Shown: piece by piece, positions 1 through 10,450 of the stretch
Numbering within the stretch: position 1 is the stretch's first letter
Layout of the letters: each line of letters starts with the position of its first letter
DNA from: Ichthyophis bannanicus
Lineage: Eukaryota > Chordata > Amphibia > Gymnophiona > Ichthyophiidae
NCBI GenBank assembly: GCA_033557465.1
Contig: CM066035.1
Location: 919,904,235 to 919,968,234 of the forward strand
Length of the DNA: 64,000 nt
Reading direction: 5' to 3'
Notes under the pieces: model-generated
The model's input: only the letters and a program-made list of their open reading frames with translations
What the model was told of the DNA's origin: nothing
Databases searched by the model: none
Translations under genes and position numbers: made by a program

Positions 1-83
1 TCAAGGAACCACTCAAGGCTAGTGGCACTTGAGGATCGGCTCAACATCTGAGAAATTCCTCAAGGTCGAGGGCCCGGTAGTTA
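1..83. other. Unassigned left flank
   Basis: No reading frame or recognisable repeat is visible before the CR1 3' end that starts at about 84. Confidence 0.4.
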
Positions 84-360
84 AGAACATAAGAACATAA
101 GATATGCCATACTGGGTCAGACCAAGGTCCATCAAGCCCAGTATTCTGTTTCCAACAGTGGCCAATCTAGGTCATATGTACCTAGCAGTTTCCCCAAGAG
201 ACACAAGTTCCACAATGCTTGTACTGGGTCAAGCATTGATATCTTCGGTCACTTCTTAATAATGGTTTATGGACCTTTCCTCCAGGAACTTGTCCAAACC
301 TTTTTTAAACCCAGCTACACTAACAGCCTTTACTACATCCTCCGGTAACAAATTCCAGAT
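84..360 (-). mobile_element. CR1 LINE 3' end
   Basis: Minus-strand 3' end of a CR1 LINE. The diagnostic outer end, AAGAACATAAGAACATAAG on the plus strand, is shared with the copies ending at 25605 and starting at 31786 and 36959. The segment covers the 3' UTR and the last codons of the reverse transcriptase ORF. At about 360 the sequence jumps into a different part of a CR1 RT, so this copy is internally deleted or joined to another element. Confidence 0.85.
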
Positions 361-895
361 TGTGGTATCATCCGCAAAGAGGCAAACCTTACCCAACAGC
401 TCTTCTGCTATATCACTAACAAAGATGTTAAGAAGAATCGGACCAAGGACAGACCCTGGGGCACACCACTGGTAACTTCCTTCTCCTCAGAGTGAGCTCC
501 ATTTACCTGTACCTTTTGTCACCTCCCACTCAACCAATTTCTAACCCAAGCAGTAACTTTAGGGCCCATCTCTAGGGTGCTCAGTTTGTTTATAAGTCGC
601 CTGTGAGGAACGGTGTCAAAGGCTTTACTGAAATCTAAATATACCACATTTAGGGCTCTCCCTCGGTCCAACTCCCTGGTCACCCAGTCAAAGAAATCAA
701 TCAGATTTGTCTGACAAGACCTGCCTCTGGTGAATCCATGCTGCCTCGGATCCTGTAATCCGCTGGACTCCAGAAACCTCACTATTTTCTCTTTCAGCAG
801 CATTTCCATTAATTTACTCACCATCGAAGTTAAACTAACCGGTCTGCAGTTTTCAGCCTCATGCTTACTTCCACTTTTGTGTAATGGGGCGAACC
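361..895 (-). pseudogene. CR1 reverse transcriptase fragment, second subfamily
   Basis: Reading the minus strand leftwards from 895 gives the CR1 reverse transcriptase fingers and palm: PVSLTSMVSKLMEM, the QHGFTRGRSCQTNL block, VYLDFSKAFDTVPHRRL, and then, past a frame change, the catalytic FADD motif near 370-385. Enzymes of this family copy the LINE RNA at the nicked target site. The best open stretch is 519-895, so this is a decayed, truncated copy. Its wording matches the copies at 3645-4912 and 25711-26998 better than the 84-360 tail, so two CR1 subfamilies probably meet here. Confidence 0.8.
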
Positions 896-1040
896 AGTAT
901 GGAGTGCATGATGGCTCAGCGTTAGGAGTTTGTATTATGAATGATATTCTACGTGGCACCAATGGTACTGAAACAGAAGCAGAGAGAGATGATCATAGCA
1001 GGAAGCATGTGTGAGAGAATATGAATTGCAATGTTTTGAA
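896..1040. other. Unassigned spacer
   Basis: Between the CR1 fragment and the L2-like fragment. Nothing recognisable is seen. Confidence 0.3.
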
Positions 1041-1500
1041 TAAGTTGAACTTGATGTAGTTGGTACTGGGGAAGGCCAAGATAGATGATGTTACAGTAGT
1101 CTAGTCGAGAAATAACAAGAGAGAGAAGAAGAATTGTGAGAGAAGAAGAAGCAAGTCAGGGATGAATGACGCGAATCTGACGCAGTGTAATGAAGGAATA
1201 GCGAACCAGAGAGGACAGGTAAGCATGAGAGGAAAGGAAGGCGTCAAGAGTGACTCCCAGGTAGCAGATGGTGTCGACCAAAAGGAAGGGGGTACCAGAT
1301 AGGGAGGAGGCAATAGTGTGAGAGGGGTGACCATAGATAAACCAGATTGCGGCAGATTATTTTGAGTTAAGGTGAAGCAAACTGACAGAGAACCAGGTGA
1401 GCTTGCAGAGGCAGGCGTTAAGGGAGTAAGATCAAGGGATGTTGGACTGGTGTAATGAAGAAGAAATATGTCATTGGCGTAGTAATGAGCAGTGATACCA
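1041..1500 (-). pseudogene. Degraded L2-type LINE reverse transcriptase fragment
   Basis: On the minus strand the segment reads YYANDIFLLHYTSP near 1440-1490, a decayed form of the YADD catalytic block. The stretch down to 1041 matches the palm/thumb region of the L2 copy at 60311-62160, which has YYADDLVFLHHTSP at the same point. Even at DNA level the two share phrases such as a motif around TCGAGAAATAACAAGAGAGA. The Asp to Asn change in the catalytic pair and frame breaks mark it as dead. Confidence 0.65.
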
Positions 1501-3644
1501 TACTGGTGGACCAGAAGTGCAAGCAAGATGTTCCGCTGCGCTAGGTGTGTCACTACTGCAGTAGATGTGCATAAGCGGCCATAGCACATGTGCACAGTGA
1601 ACATGTCCACAACAAGCACCCTGCAATTGTAAGTTACAAACGCATTATAGAACCAAAGCAGACAGTGAGAAATGTAGCCCAACCCCACCTACAGTACAGG
1701 TCAGTACTACCAGGTCAGCGCAGACTAGAGAAGAATGATTGGGGATAGGCACAACTCAGAGCAATAGGGGTAAGTACAAGAGGGCGGGATATGCAAATCA
1801 GGAAAGCAAACAAGCAACGAGTCTGTGCTGCGCCCCTAACTGTGGAGAAAAGGGTGCAAGCATGGTATCTGAAGGTGCAGGGGGCTTTGTACGGGATCAG
1901 CAGGGGATCTGCAGTGTCCATCATATGGTAGGGGTATATGAAGCCCCTCACATTAAGGCACCCAGAGTGTCTGTTCAACTAGGCTGCAGGGAATACAGTC
2001 CAAGGCTTCTTGTGTGTGGGAAGGGAAATCTTCTCTCAGTCACTCTTCTCACATGGCTTGCACAGCACTCTAGCCATTGTGGAGTGTGTCCCCCATGTGG
2101 GGAGATCAGGAGTGTATCAGAGCCAGTGGAGATGGAATACAGTCCAAGGCTTCTTGTGTGTGGGAAGGGAAGTCTTCTCTCAGTCACTCTTCTCATATGG
2201 CTTGCACAGCACTCTAGCCATTGTGGAGTGTGTCCCCCATGTGGGGAGATCAGGAGTGTATTAGAGCCAGTGGAGATGGAGGCCAAACACAATGAGCAAA
2301 CAGATATGAGGGTGGCGGGAACACATACACCCCCCCCATCACTCACCCCTGTGGCCTGACATCAGCAAGGGTGGGGGGAGGCAGTGCATATAGGGCCCCT
2401 ATGCTGTTCCCACTTGGAAGAGCCATGGGAGCACACTGCAGTGCGTCACACACCCACATGGAGGTGGGCCAAACCAAGCAGCACCCAGCTGTCAGGGAAC
2501 CAAAGGCCCCCAGGACCTTGGAAGCCCACGAGACCTTTGCAGATCCATGAACGTCTCATCTCCTGGGCATGGGGGCACAGGAGGGAATACTGATCAGTGA
2601 GCTTCAACAATGTCAGCCCACATTTAGTACTAAAAATGTTATGTATTTGCTCAGAGCCAGTCGGCCTCAACCATATCTTCCCATGGTCAGGGTGAGGACA
2701 GAACATCGGCAAGGCAGCAGTATGGCTCCCCAGGTGCAGTATGCATCGCTACATGACCCCTCCCCATGCAGGGGAGGTGAGTGTCGGATGGCACCTTTAA
2801 ATGCCAAAGCATAATGTTGGTAGTATGTGAAAAAATTCATTTGCATTCCCCCTCCACACCCCACCACACACTGTACTCTGCTGACTCCAACTCTGGGTTA
2901 TGTGGCCAGTACTGGCTGAAGCACATAGGCCTTATCTCCTGACACCTCTACACCACACAACACCAGCAACCCTCTGACAACTATTCAGTGCATATGCAGT
3001 TGTGAACAGCAGTCAGGCAAGACAGCTGTTTGTGCTTCTGTGGATGTTTGCTCACTGTCCCAGCAGGCTCATCCCTGACCTGCAGGCTCGGCTTTTGTGC
3101 TTGACAGGCTGTTTTGGTCCATTGCCATGGCAGCTGCACTAGGCAGCACCTCTGAAAAGAAGGCCTAGGTATTCTGCTAACATTGCTTATTTGCCCTTTC
3201 TTTTCCTCATGTATTTGCCCTGTTTCTGCTCTTCATATTTCCTAACGCTCGTCTATCAACTATGCTAGCCAGGCGGGAACAACTACCACCTGGTTAGAAG
3301 CAGGCCATAGTTATACCCATCTTCGTGTCACTAACGCAGCCATGCCAGCTGCATGCCACATTGCCCCCTACTCTCTGCCCTTTCTCCACCTTAACCCTCT
3401 CTCTATTCACACGCTGCTTGGGTAACAAGGCCTTTTTAGCAAGGTCGCCTTTTGGACGCATGCTCCCAGCTACTACCATGCTTTAGTAAACATGCCTCAA
3501 TGTTTGTTAACATCAATGTGTAATAACTGCAAAGTGGACATATATTGTGGAAATTTAACTCTAACTTCAAAGGTATAGTTAACTGTTTCCACATTATCTG
3601 CTGCCGTGTTAACACACATAAGCGGCTGGTTCTCCTCACAATGC
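1501..3644. other. Unassigned region
   Basis: About 2.1 kb without a recognisable gene or repeat family, apart from the 144-bp tandem duplication at 1991-2278. Short open frames occur on both strands but carry no family motif. Confidence 0.4.
1991..2278. repeat. Tandem duplication, 2 x 144 bp
   Basis: Copy 1 is 1991-2134 and copy 2 is 2135-2278. Both begin GAATACAGTCCAAGGCTTC and end with GTGGAGATG. Only a handful of substitutions separate them. The unit is 48 codons long, so plus and minus frames stay open across both copies, which explains the long spurious frames here. Confidence 0.95.
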
Positions 3645-4912
3645 CCCCTTAGAAACCCAGAAACATGACAGCAGATAAAGACCGTACAGCTTATCCAGTC
3701 TGCCCCTTGACATGAACCACCAAGATCTACAGTCCTTTTTCCCTTAGAGACCCTCTGTGTTTGTCCCATGCTTTCTTGAATTCAGATAGTTTCTGTCTCT
3801 ACTATCTCCAGTAGGAGACTATTCCACGCATCTACCACTCTTTCAGTAAAGAAATATTTCCACAAATTACTCCTGAGTCTATCTTCTTTCACCTTCATCC
3901 TATGCCCCCTTGCTGCAGAACTTTCTTTCAGTTGAAAGAGATGCTCCTGTACATTTATGCCACAGAGGTATTTAAACGATTATCATAGCCTCCTCTCCCG
4001 CCTTTCATCCAAAGAATACATATTGAGATCTTTAAGTCTTTCCCCATATGCCTTGTGGCAAAGCCCACTGACCATTTTGGTAGCCACCCTCTGCACTGAC
4101 TCAATTGTTTACATCCTTTTGAAGGTGCGGTCTCCAGAATTGCAAACAATACTCTAAATGAAATCTCACCAAAGACTTATACAGAGGCACTGTCACCTCC
4201 TTTTTCCTGCAGGCCATTCCTCTCCCTATGCACCCAAGCATCCTTCTGGCTTTTGTCATTGCCTTTTCTACCTGTTTAGCCTCCTTAGGATCATCAGAAA
4301 CAATCACGCCCAGGTCCTGCTTTGTGGACAGAAGCACTTTGCCCCCTATACTGTACCGCTCCCTTGGAATTTTGCAACCCAAATGCATGACCCTGCATGT
4401 TTTTTAGCATTAAATCTCAGCTGCCAGATTGTCAACCATTCTTCAAGCTTCACTAAATCCCTCCTCGTGTTATCTACTCCTTCCTGGGTGTCTAGTGCAG
4501 ATTTTAATATCATCCGCAAAAAGGCAAACCCTACCCAACAGCCCTTCCGCAAGATCACTTACAAAAATGTTAAAAAGAATTGGATCAAGGACACATCTCT
4601 GTAGCACATCACTGGTAGCATCTTTCTCCTCAAGAGTATGAGCCACTTATCTGTATCCTGTGTCGCCTCCCATTCAACCAATCTCTAACCCAGTCAGTCA
4701 CTTTACGGTCCATTCCTAGGACATTTAATTTATTTATAAGTCATCTGTGCGGAACAGTGTCAAAGGCATTATTGAAATCTAAGTATACCACATCTAGAGC
4801 TCTCCCTCAGTCCAACTCTCTGGTCACCCAGTCAAAGAAATTAATGAGATTTGTCTGACAAGACCTGCCTCTCATGAAACCATGCTGCCTTGAATCCTGC
4901 AACTCCTTCTAA
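3645..4912 (-). mobile_element. CR1 LINE, 5'-truncated, minus strand
   Basis: The 3' end lies at about 3645-3700; the same GCAGATAAAGACC wording ends the copies at 26998 and 50437. Reading leftwards from 4912 the minus strand gives RT blocks in order: the FFDWVTREL region, VYLDF, FADD near 4505-4520, LRFNAKKH, DLGVIVSDDPKEAKQVEKA, LYKSLVRFHLEYC and QFWRPHLQKD. Several stops and frame changes break it into pieces (4346-4558 and 4101-4388 are the longest), so it cannot make enzyme. The right end abuts a hAT MITE. Confidence 0.88.
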
Positions 4913-4924
4913 CACTTGCAATTA

Positions 4925-4932
4925 CTGTGGAG
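4925..4932. repeat. Target-site duplication of hAT MITE (left)
   Basis: CTGTGGAG, repeated exactly at 5304-5311. An 8-bp duplication is the hAT superfamily signature. Confidence 0.9.
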
Positions 4933-5303
4933 CACTGTTCCCTCTAAGCTGTGCGCGTGTGCGCGCGCACACACCTCGCCGAGCGAGCGCACATACTTTA
5001 CAACAGAGCGCACAAAAATTACAGCTCTGATTCTGATAGAAAACAACAGAGACGTCTTAAAATTTAAAAGTTATGATTGTAATTACTAGAAATTTCCCGC
5101 TTCATTTAGTAATCGTCTATTTTCATTTAATTTGATTAAAATCAATGTGGTGTACATACTGTATTCTGATGTGTAGTCAAATTTTAAAGTATATAACTCC
5201 AAGTGTCGTTATGTGGCGCACAAAAATTTAACCTTCCTTCAAAAGCTGCACACAGCTGATATTTTATGTGCACACAGCCTACAGAAAATTAGAGGGAACA
5301 TTG
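4933..5303. mobile_element. hAT-type MITE, 371 bp
   Basis: Terminal inverted repeats are CACTGTTCCCTCTAA at the left and CAATGTTCCCTCTAA (reverse complement of the right end), 14 of 15 identical. The element is flanked by the perfect 8-bp duplication CTGTGGAG at 4925-4932 and 5304-5311. There is no coding capacity, so it would depend on a hAT transposase made elsewhere. The left part carries a GTGTGCGCGC alternating purine-pyrimidine tract. Confidence 0.92.
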
Positions 5304-5339
5304 CTGTGGAGGTTTTGCTGTTAATGCTTGTTAATGATA

Positions 5340-5353
5340 AAACTTACCATGGT
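5340..5353. repeat. Target-site duplication of the L1/Tx1 LINE (left)
   Basis: AAACTTACCATGGT, repeated exactly at 17260-17273, just after the LINE's A-rich tail. It defines the LINE insertion as 5354-17259. Confidence 0.9.
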
Positions 5354-5531
5354 GGGAGACTTCCGGTGATGCGGTGAGCACAGCAGACGGAATCTGCTTG
5401 AGCTCCGGTCTCCTCCGGCCAATATCGGGTCATTAGTGCCGTTCTGAAAACCACTTCTGGGCTGAAATTGCTCCCTAGTGTGACGGGCAGAGTTGAGAGA
5501 GGGCCCTTGCTGTTTGGAAAGCGTGAGTGAG

Positions 5532-6383
5532 ATGGCAGCGACTGTTAAAGCCGCACGGAAAGAAAAAGAGCGAGGAGCTCAGCCACCTAAAATGGCGGAC
5601 GCGCTTGCCATACCGAAGTCACCAGCCTCCCCGGCTTTCTTGGAAGAGGTTTCGGCAGCAGTATCAGATGCTCTCGCTCTGCAATTCACGACTTTGCAAG
5701 AAAAAATGGACAGTCTGCAATCTTCTTTTGGGGCCCTGGGCAGTCGTCTTCACGAGGCCGAGGAACGCATTGGGAAGACGGAGAATAGCTTGGAATCCCT
5801 AACCCATGAGCTGACGGCTTTGAAAGCCCAGGTTAACACCCAGGAAGCGAAAATCGATGACCTGGAAAATCGGTCTCGGCGCAACAACTTGCGGCTGATG
5901 GGTATCCCAGACTCGGTCTCCGACACTGATCTGAAGCCCTATCTGGAGAAAATGCTTCCCGAGCTGTTTGAAGGCATTGCGGAGGGGGGGAAGATATATA
6001 TCGAGAGAGCACACCGTGTGGGGAGCAAACAGCCCCACGATCAGCGACCGCGAATAGTGCTCGTTAAATTTCTGCACTTCCCCCAAAAAGAAGCGATCCT
6101 ACGAGAGGCACGGCAGAGGGGCGAACTGAGTTACGAGAACTCGAAGCTGAGAGTGGCACAGGACTACTCTGTGGCATTGAGCCAACGGCGGAAGGCCTAT
6201 GCCCCCCTTTGTCAGCAATTGATTTCCGCCAAAATAAAATTCTCTGTACAATATCCTGCGAGGCTGCACGTCTTCCATGAAGGAACCCACCGGACATTTG
6301 AGTCAGCTGCAGAGGCCAGACCCTATATTGCGACGCTTCTGGGAGAAGATCGGGAGCCCCGGACACCCCTTCAGACCTCCTGA
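5532..6383 (+). CDS. L1/Tx1 ORF1 protein (RNA-binding chaperone type)
   Basis: An intact 283-codon frame. ATG 5532 is chosen because the protein then starts MAATVKAARKEKERG; the frame is open a further 13 codons upstream but without an ATG. Residues about 37-112 form a heptad-rich coiled coil (LQEKMDSLQSSFGALGSRL onward), expected to make the ORF1p trimer. Residues about 113-205 fit the RRM-like domain, with the LENRSRRNNLRLMGIP signature found across L1 ORF1 (Transposase_22) proteins, and IYIERAHRVG. The C-terminal domain (about 206-275) has VAQDYSVALSQRRKAYAPL. Such proteins coat LINE RNA in cytoplasmic particles. It is the only LINE frame of this element without a break. Confidence 0.9.
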   Translation: MAATVKAARKEKERGAQPPKMADALAIPKSPASPAFLEEVSAAVSDALALQFTTLQEKMDSLQSSFGALGSRLHEAEERIGKTENSLESLTHELTALKAQVNTQEAKIDDLENRSRRNNLRLMGIPDSVSDTDLKPYLEKMLPELFEGIAEGGKIYIERAHRVGSKQPHDQRPRIVLVKFLHFPQKEAILREARQRGELSYENSKLRVAQDYSVALSQRRKAYAPLCQQLISAKIKFSVQYPARLHVFHEGTHRTFESAAEARPYIATLLGEDREPRTPLQTS

Positions 6384-7698
6384 GAGCCCTCCAGCGCTAT
6401 TTCCCCCGACGCGGGGACTGACTGTGTTACGGGACAGTCTCCGATTGCTGGACTGGGCAGTGGACGTTGAACTCCTTTTGCCAGGCAGTGGAGACTCTGT
6501 TCGTTTAATGTGTGAGCTGGGCCCCTCTGGGGTGGAACAGGAGAGGAGTAAGATGCTCTGGAGTGGCTGACTTAGGCCGCGGCTGGCGGCAGCCCTTCAC
6601 CTCCCCCCTTGAGTAAGGCCTGGGCGATGGGGCTAATGATGAATGCAGGTATGGGGGGAAGAGGGGGGGTGATGGCTAGAATACAGATGTATATGGGGAG
6701 GGGGGGAGTGGGATTCCAGGGCTGGATGCTTGAGGAAGGCCTTTGAGTGTGGGGGGAGGAGTGTTCGGACCTGGGCTGGAGCGCCATACTATCACTCTCC
6801 CTTACTCTGAACGGTCCGAGAGTGGAGTGATCTTGATACTGTCTGCATCGGGGGGTAGGGGGGGATGTTTGGTTGTGTGGGTAGTATGGATGAGATGGGG
6901 TGGGGGATTTGAGGTTGGCTGCTTTGGGGTTCACCACTAGGTCAGGGAGAGAATGCCTCTTGTATGGATGTATGGGCCTTTGGGGGTCGGCTGCAGGTAG
7001 GCCGGATAGGCCTCTGCTCTGGATTGTCTCGCTTTGGGCCTCTTGCGGCTGGATCCTGCGGCTGGAAATCATGGTGGGTGTTGAGGTGAGACTGGTAGGT
7101 GGTCGCCTATTGAGACCTTAAGAAAAGTGTGTTCCACCCCCTTTGTTCAGGTGCTGGGGTGTGTGTGAAGATTGACTGCGGGGGAGGGGGAGAGTGAAAG
7201 ATGTGATCACTTGTTGGTCTCAAGCAGGGGTTTGGCCCATACCTTAGAGCCCTTCTGGTTAGGGGGGCGGGACGGGTGAACCGCGTGGTACGCGATACCC
7301 TTAGGTAGTTTAGGGTTCAGTGAATTAGGAATTATTGTATTAGCCCTCCCCGCATACTGTGGATGTTTAGTAACTGTATTAGAGGATGTCTTCACAATGG
7401 GCTGAATGAAAGGTGCAGGGGTGGTCCTCTACGGTTTGGGAGTCCGGAGGAGACCGCATGCATCACAGATAGATCTCTATCCAAGGAAAGAGGTAGTGGA
7501 TGGAGAGACAACTTGGGAGGGGGAGGTGGGGGGGTTGGAGGGGGGGCGGGGAGAAGGGGTGGGGGTGGGAATATAGTCACATCCAACCAGTAGGTGCTGG
7601 GTATTGTGTGCATTATCTGCCGACTGCGGGGAGGGGACCCCAGGCTGGGGGGGTTTCTTCCGGGTTATTGCTTTGTATCTTTTTGGGAGTTTGGCAAG
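6384..7698 (+). other. G-rich ORF1-ORF2 spacer of the LINE
   Basis: About 1.3 kb between the ORF1 stop and the likely ORF2 start, rich in G runs (6640-6920, 7500-7570) and without a convincing plus-strand frame. The minus-strand frame at 6572-7072 is proline-rich and is only the complement of the G runs. Such a long spacer is more than the short gaps usual in L1 elements. Confidence 0.6.
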
Positions 7699-9126
7699 AT
7701 GTCTTACCCCCCTGAAGCTAGTTTCTTGGAATGTTTGCGGGCTGGGAAGCCCCATTAAGAGGACCAAAATCTTGCAGGCCCTGGCTAGACAAAGGGCCGA
7801 CATCGCCCTGCTCCAAGAAACCCACCAGACAGCCGAGGAGCATGCTAAATTGCATAGAGATTGGGTGGGACAGATAAGGGGGGCCCCGGCCCTGAATAAG
7901 AAGGGTGGGGTGGCTATACTGATCCACAAGCGGTTACGCTTTGAGATTGAAAGGGAAGTAGTGGATTCTACGGGGAGGTTCCTTTTGTTGCAGGGGTGCC
8001 TCGAGGGGAGACCGATCATTCTCGGTAATATCTATAGCCCTAATGTGTTGGACCCTGATTTGTATTACCGTTTAGCGTCCCAAGTGGAGCAGCTCCCGGA
8101 GCTACCACTGATATTAGGAGGGGATTTTAATGGTGTGATGGATGTGGAGCTGGATACATCTAGAGGGGAAGGGCCAAGGGGGAGAGCTCAGTCAGCTCGA
8201 ATGCTTACCTGCCTACGGACGCGGCTGGGACTGGTGGACCCGTGGCGTTTGCTGCACCCCACTGAAAAGGATTACACCCATCAGTCTCAGGCCCATAGTT
8301 CCAGTGCACGAATAGATTACCTGCTGACCTCTCAGGGGTTGTTTGGTAACGTAGACGATGCGCAGATAGGTCCTTCGGAAATTTCCGATCATGCCCTTAT
8401 TTGGTGCAGCTGCGATGGGGTGACACTAGAACTGGGACAAGGTTCTGGCGGTTTCCCTTGGAATTATATAAAGATTCGCAGTTTCGTCAGTTTTTGAGGA
8501 GGCGATGGCAGGAGTTTGAATCGGACCACCGGGGTCACTACGATGATCCCGAGTTGGTTTGGGAAACGGTGAAAGTCGTCTTGCGGGGGGATATTATCGG
8601 CTTCATGGCGCGTAAGCGGAGACATCTGGCAGAGCGTATAATTCGCCTCGAACATCTAGTAACCAGGTTGCGACGACAGTGGGCTAGTGCTCCGAATATA
8701 ACCCTTAAGAAACAGGTCTGGGAGACGCAAACGGCATTAAATGAGCTCTTACATCAGCGTGCAAAGAAGTCCGTACTGTACTACCGATTTCAACTGTATT
8801 GTCATGGGGACAAGCCGGGCAAGCTGTTGGCACGATGTTTACATGGTCCTCGGAACTCCCGACTGATACCAGCGCTTAGAGACGATCAGGGGACTCTCCA
8901 TAGGGAGAGTCCGGCTATAGCTCAGGTGTTTCGCTCTTTCTTCCAAAGACTCTATAAGGCCGAGGTGACCTCTCCGGAGCAGTTGTCTGCCTACTTAGAG
9001 GGGCTCGATTTACCTCAATTGAGCGCGCAGCAACGGGATCAGCTAGACCAACCGATTTCGGCACAGGAGGTGCAAATGGTTATCAATCAGGCAAGTTGCT
9101 ATAAAACACCGGGTTCGGATGGGTTG
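7699..9126 (+). pseudogene. L1/Tx1 ORF2, endonuclease and RT N-terminus (broken)
   Basis: The first part encodes an apurinic-type endonuclease that nicks target DNA. Motifs in order are LKLVSWNVCGLGSP (asparagine block), LLQETH (glutamate), LGGDFNGVMD, and SEISDHALIW (terminal histidine). The likely start, ATG 7699, is one base out of frame with the endonuclease because of a six-C run at about 7707-7712. A second frame change near 8400 separates the endonuclease from the linker that begins near WRFPLELYKDSQF. The linker runs into the RT N-terminus (YKTPGSDGL), where the gypsy element interrupts it. The frame resumes at 14596. Confidence 0.88.
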
Positions 9127-10450
9127 TGTCACCACTCACCCTCCCAGAGGTAATTAGCATAGGTAGGGCAAGTGGGTAGTTGTGTTTCTTTGGTGGTAAA
9201 CTTAAAATGGAGGTGTAGAAAGGCCTCCTGGGTAATGTAGTCCACCAACCATGAAAATGAGTACACGTTGTGCACGAGTGGTTTAAGGAAATTAGGATTT
9301 ATTTCCCCTCCCGGGGTTAGATGTTGAAGACCAAGAATAAGGACTATTTACAACGAAATTATACTTCCAGTGATAACAAAAATATTGCTTACTTTCAGCT
9401 GTTATACAAAACCAAAACAATAAACAGTTCCTTCCAAAATGTTTCTTTTGGCTGTTTCTTTCTCCTTAGTAAAAACCAATATATTCAGCACAGAGACTGC
9501 ACATTATCCGCCACCATATAAGAACAGTCCATCATATATTCTGACTCAGGAGGTTGATATGGGTCCCAGTGCATACAGTCAGTTTCTTCCTGGAAACCTT
9601 TTAGAACAGGTTCTTCTCTTTGCCAGGCAAACTGTTCTCTTTCACTCACAGGGTTTCCTTCCCCCAACCTGCTTGGTGAGTCTAAATGCTTGCTCTCAGG
9701 TGCAAACAGCTCCCTGTAGTTAAAGGGTAATACGTTTCCCTCTTCAGCTTTATAACATGGAATTCTTCCTTTGCTTTTAACACTACTTCCTCTCAGGATT
9801 CTCCCTTGGCTACCACACGGAAAACAAAACTCCTCTCCCCCTTCTGATATATATTTATAATCAGGGAAATTGACTTTACCTGGAGTCTGCCTTTTGTGAA
9901 CCCAGCGTGGCTGTCCTTTCTGCTTTTCAGCATAAATGTCCTTGCTTCCTGAGCAATAGAAATCCTCTGTGCCTCCTACGTTTAAGCACTGCTCCCTGTG
10001 TCCTGGACCTGAATGTCCTACACAGCTCTTGTCCTTTGAAGAGTATCTCCAACTAGGATTGGGATTTCTTTTACCTTTCCCCACGCTTGCTGTGTCTCTC
10101 TCCGTGTCGGAGACTGAGCTTCCATCTGAGACTCTCCCCTTGTCTCTGCTCGTATCTTTGCCCGTGTCTGTGTCTGTCTCCGTCTCTGTCTCCCCTCTTC
10201 TTTTTACTAGAGGGTTTTTATCTAGCTTCCTTCCCCCGTTGTATTGAGCCACACCTCCCCCCAGGTGTTCACAGTTCCCTGATGAGGTAGGAGCTAGCTC
10301 AGGGGATGGGCGTTCCCTAGCCCTCTGTGACGAGGTTTGTTTATGGTTTCCATGCCAACCCTCCATGCTTGACTCAGCACTGACAGCTTTTGTTTCATTT
10401 TCCACAGAAACCTCTGTTTCCATCGGTTCTGAACCTTGCACTTCACGACA
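9127..10450 (-). repeat. 3' LTR of the gypsy element
   Basis: 1324 bp, in element orientation starting TGTCGTGAAG and ending GGTGAGTGGTGACA. The upstream integrase frame continues without a stop through the LTR to 9485, so about 320 codons of that frame are LTR sequence. Confidence 0.95.

Noticed and set aside
1739..2359. 206-codon plus-strand frame
   Set aside because: It spans the 144-bp duplication and has no family motif; frames are open on the other strand too.
6572..7072. 166-codon proline-rich minus frame
   Set aside because: Complement of G runs in the LINE spacer.
9969..10247. Plus-strand Ser/Leu-rich frames in the LTRs (also 14114-14392)
   Set aside because: Complement of the minus-strand Thr/Glu/Asp repeat; no independent support.
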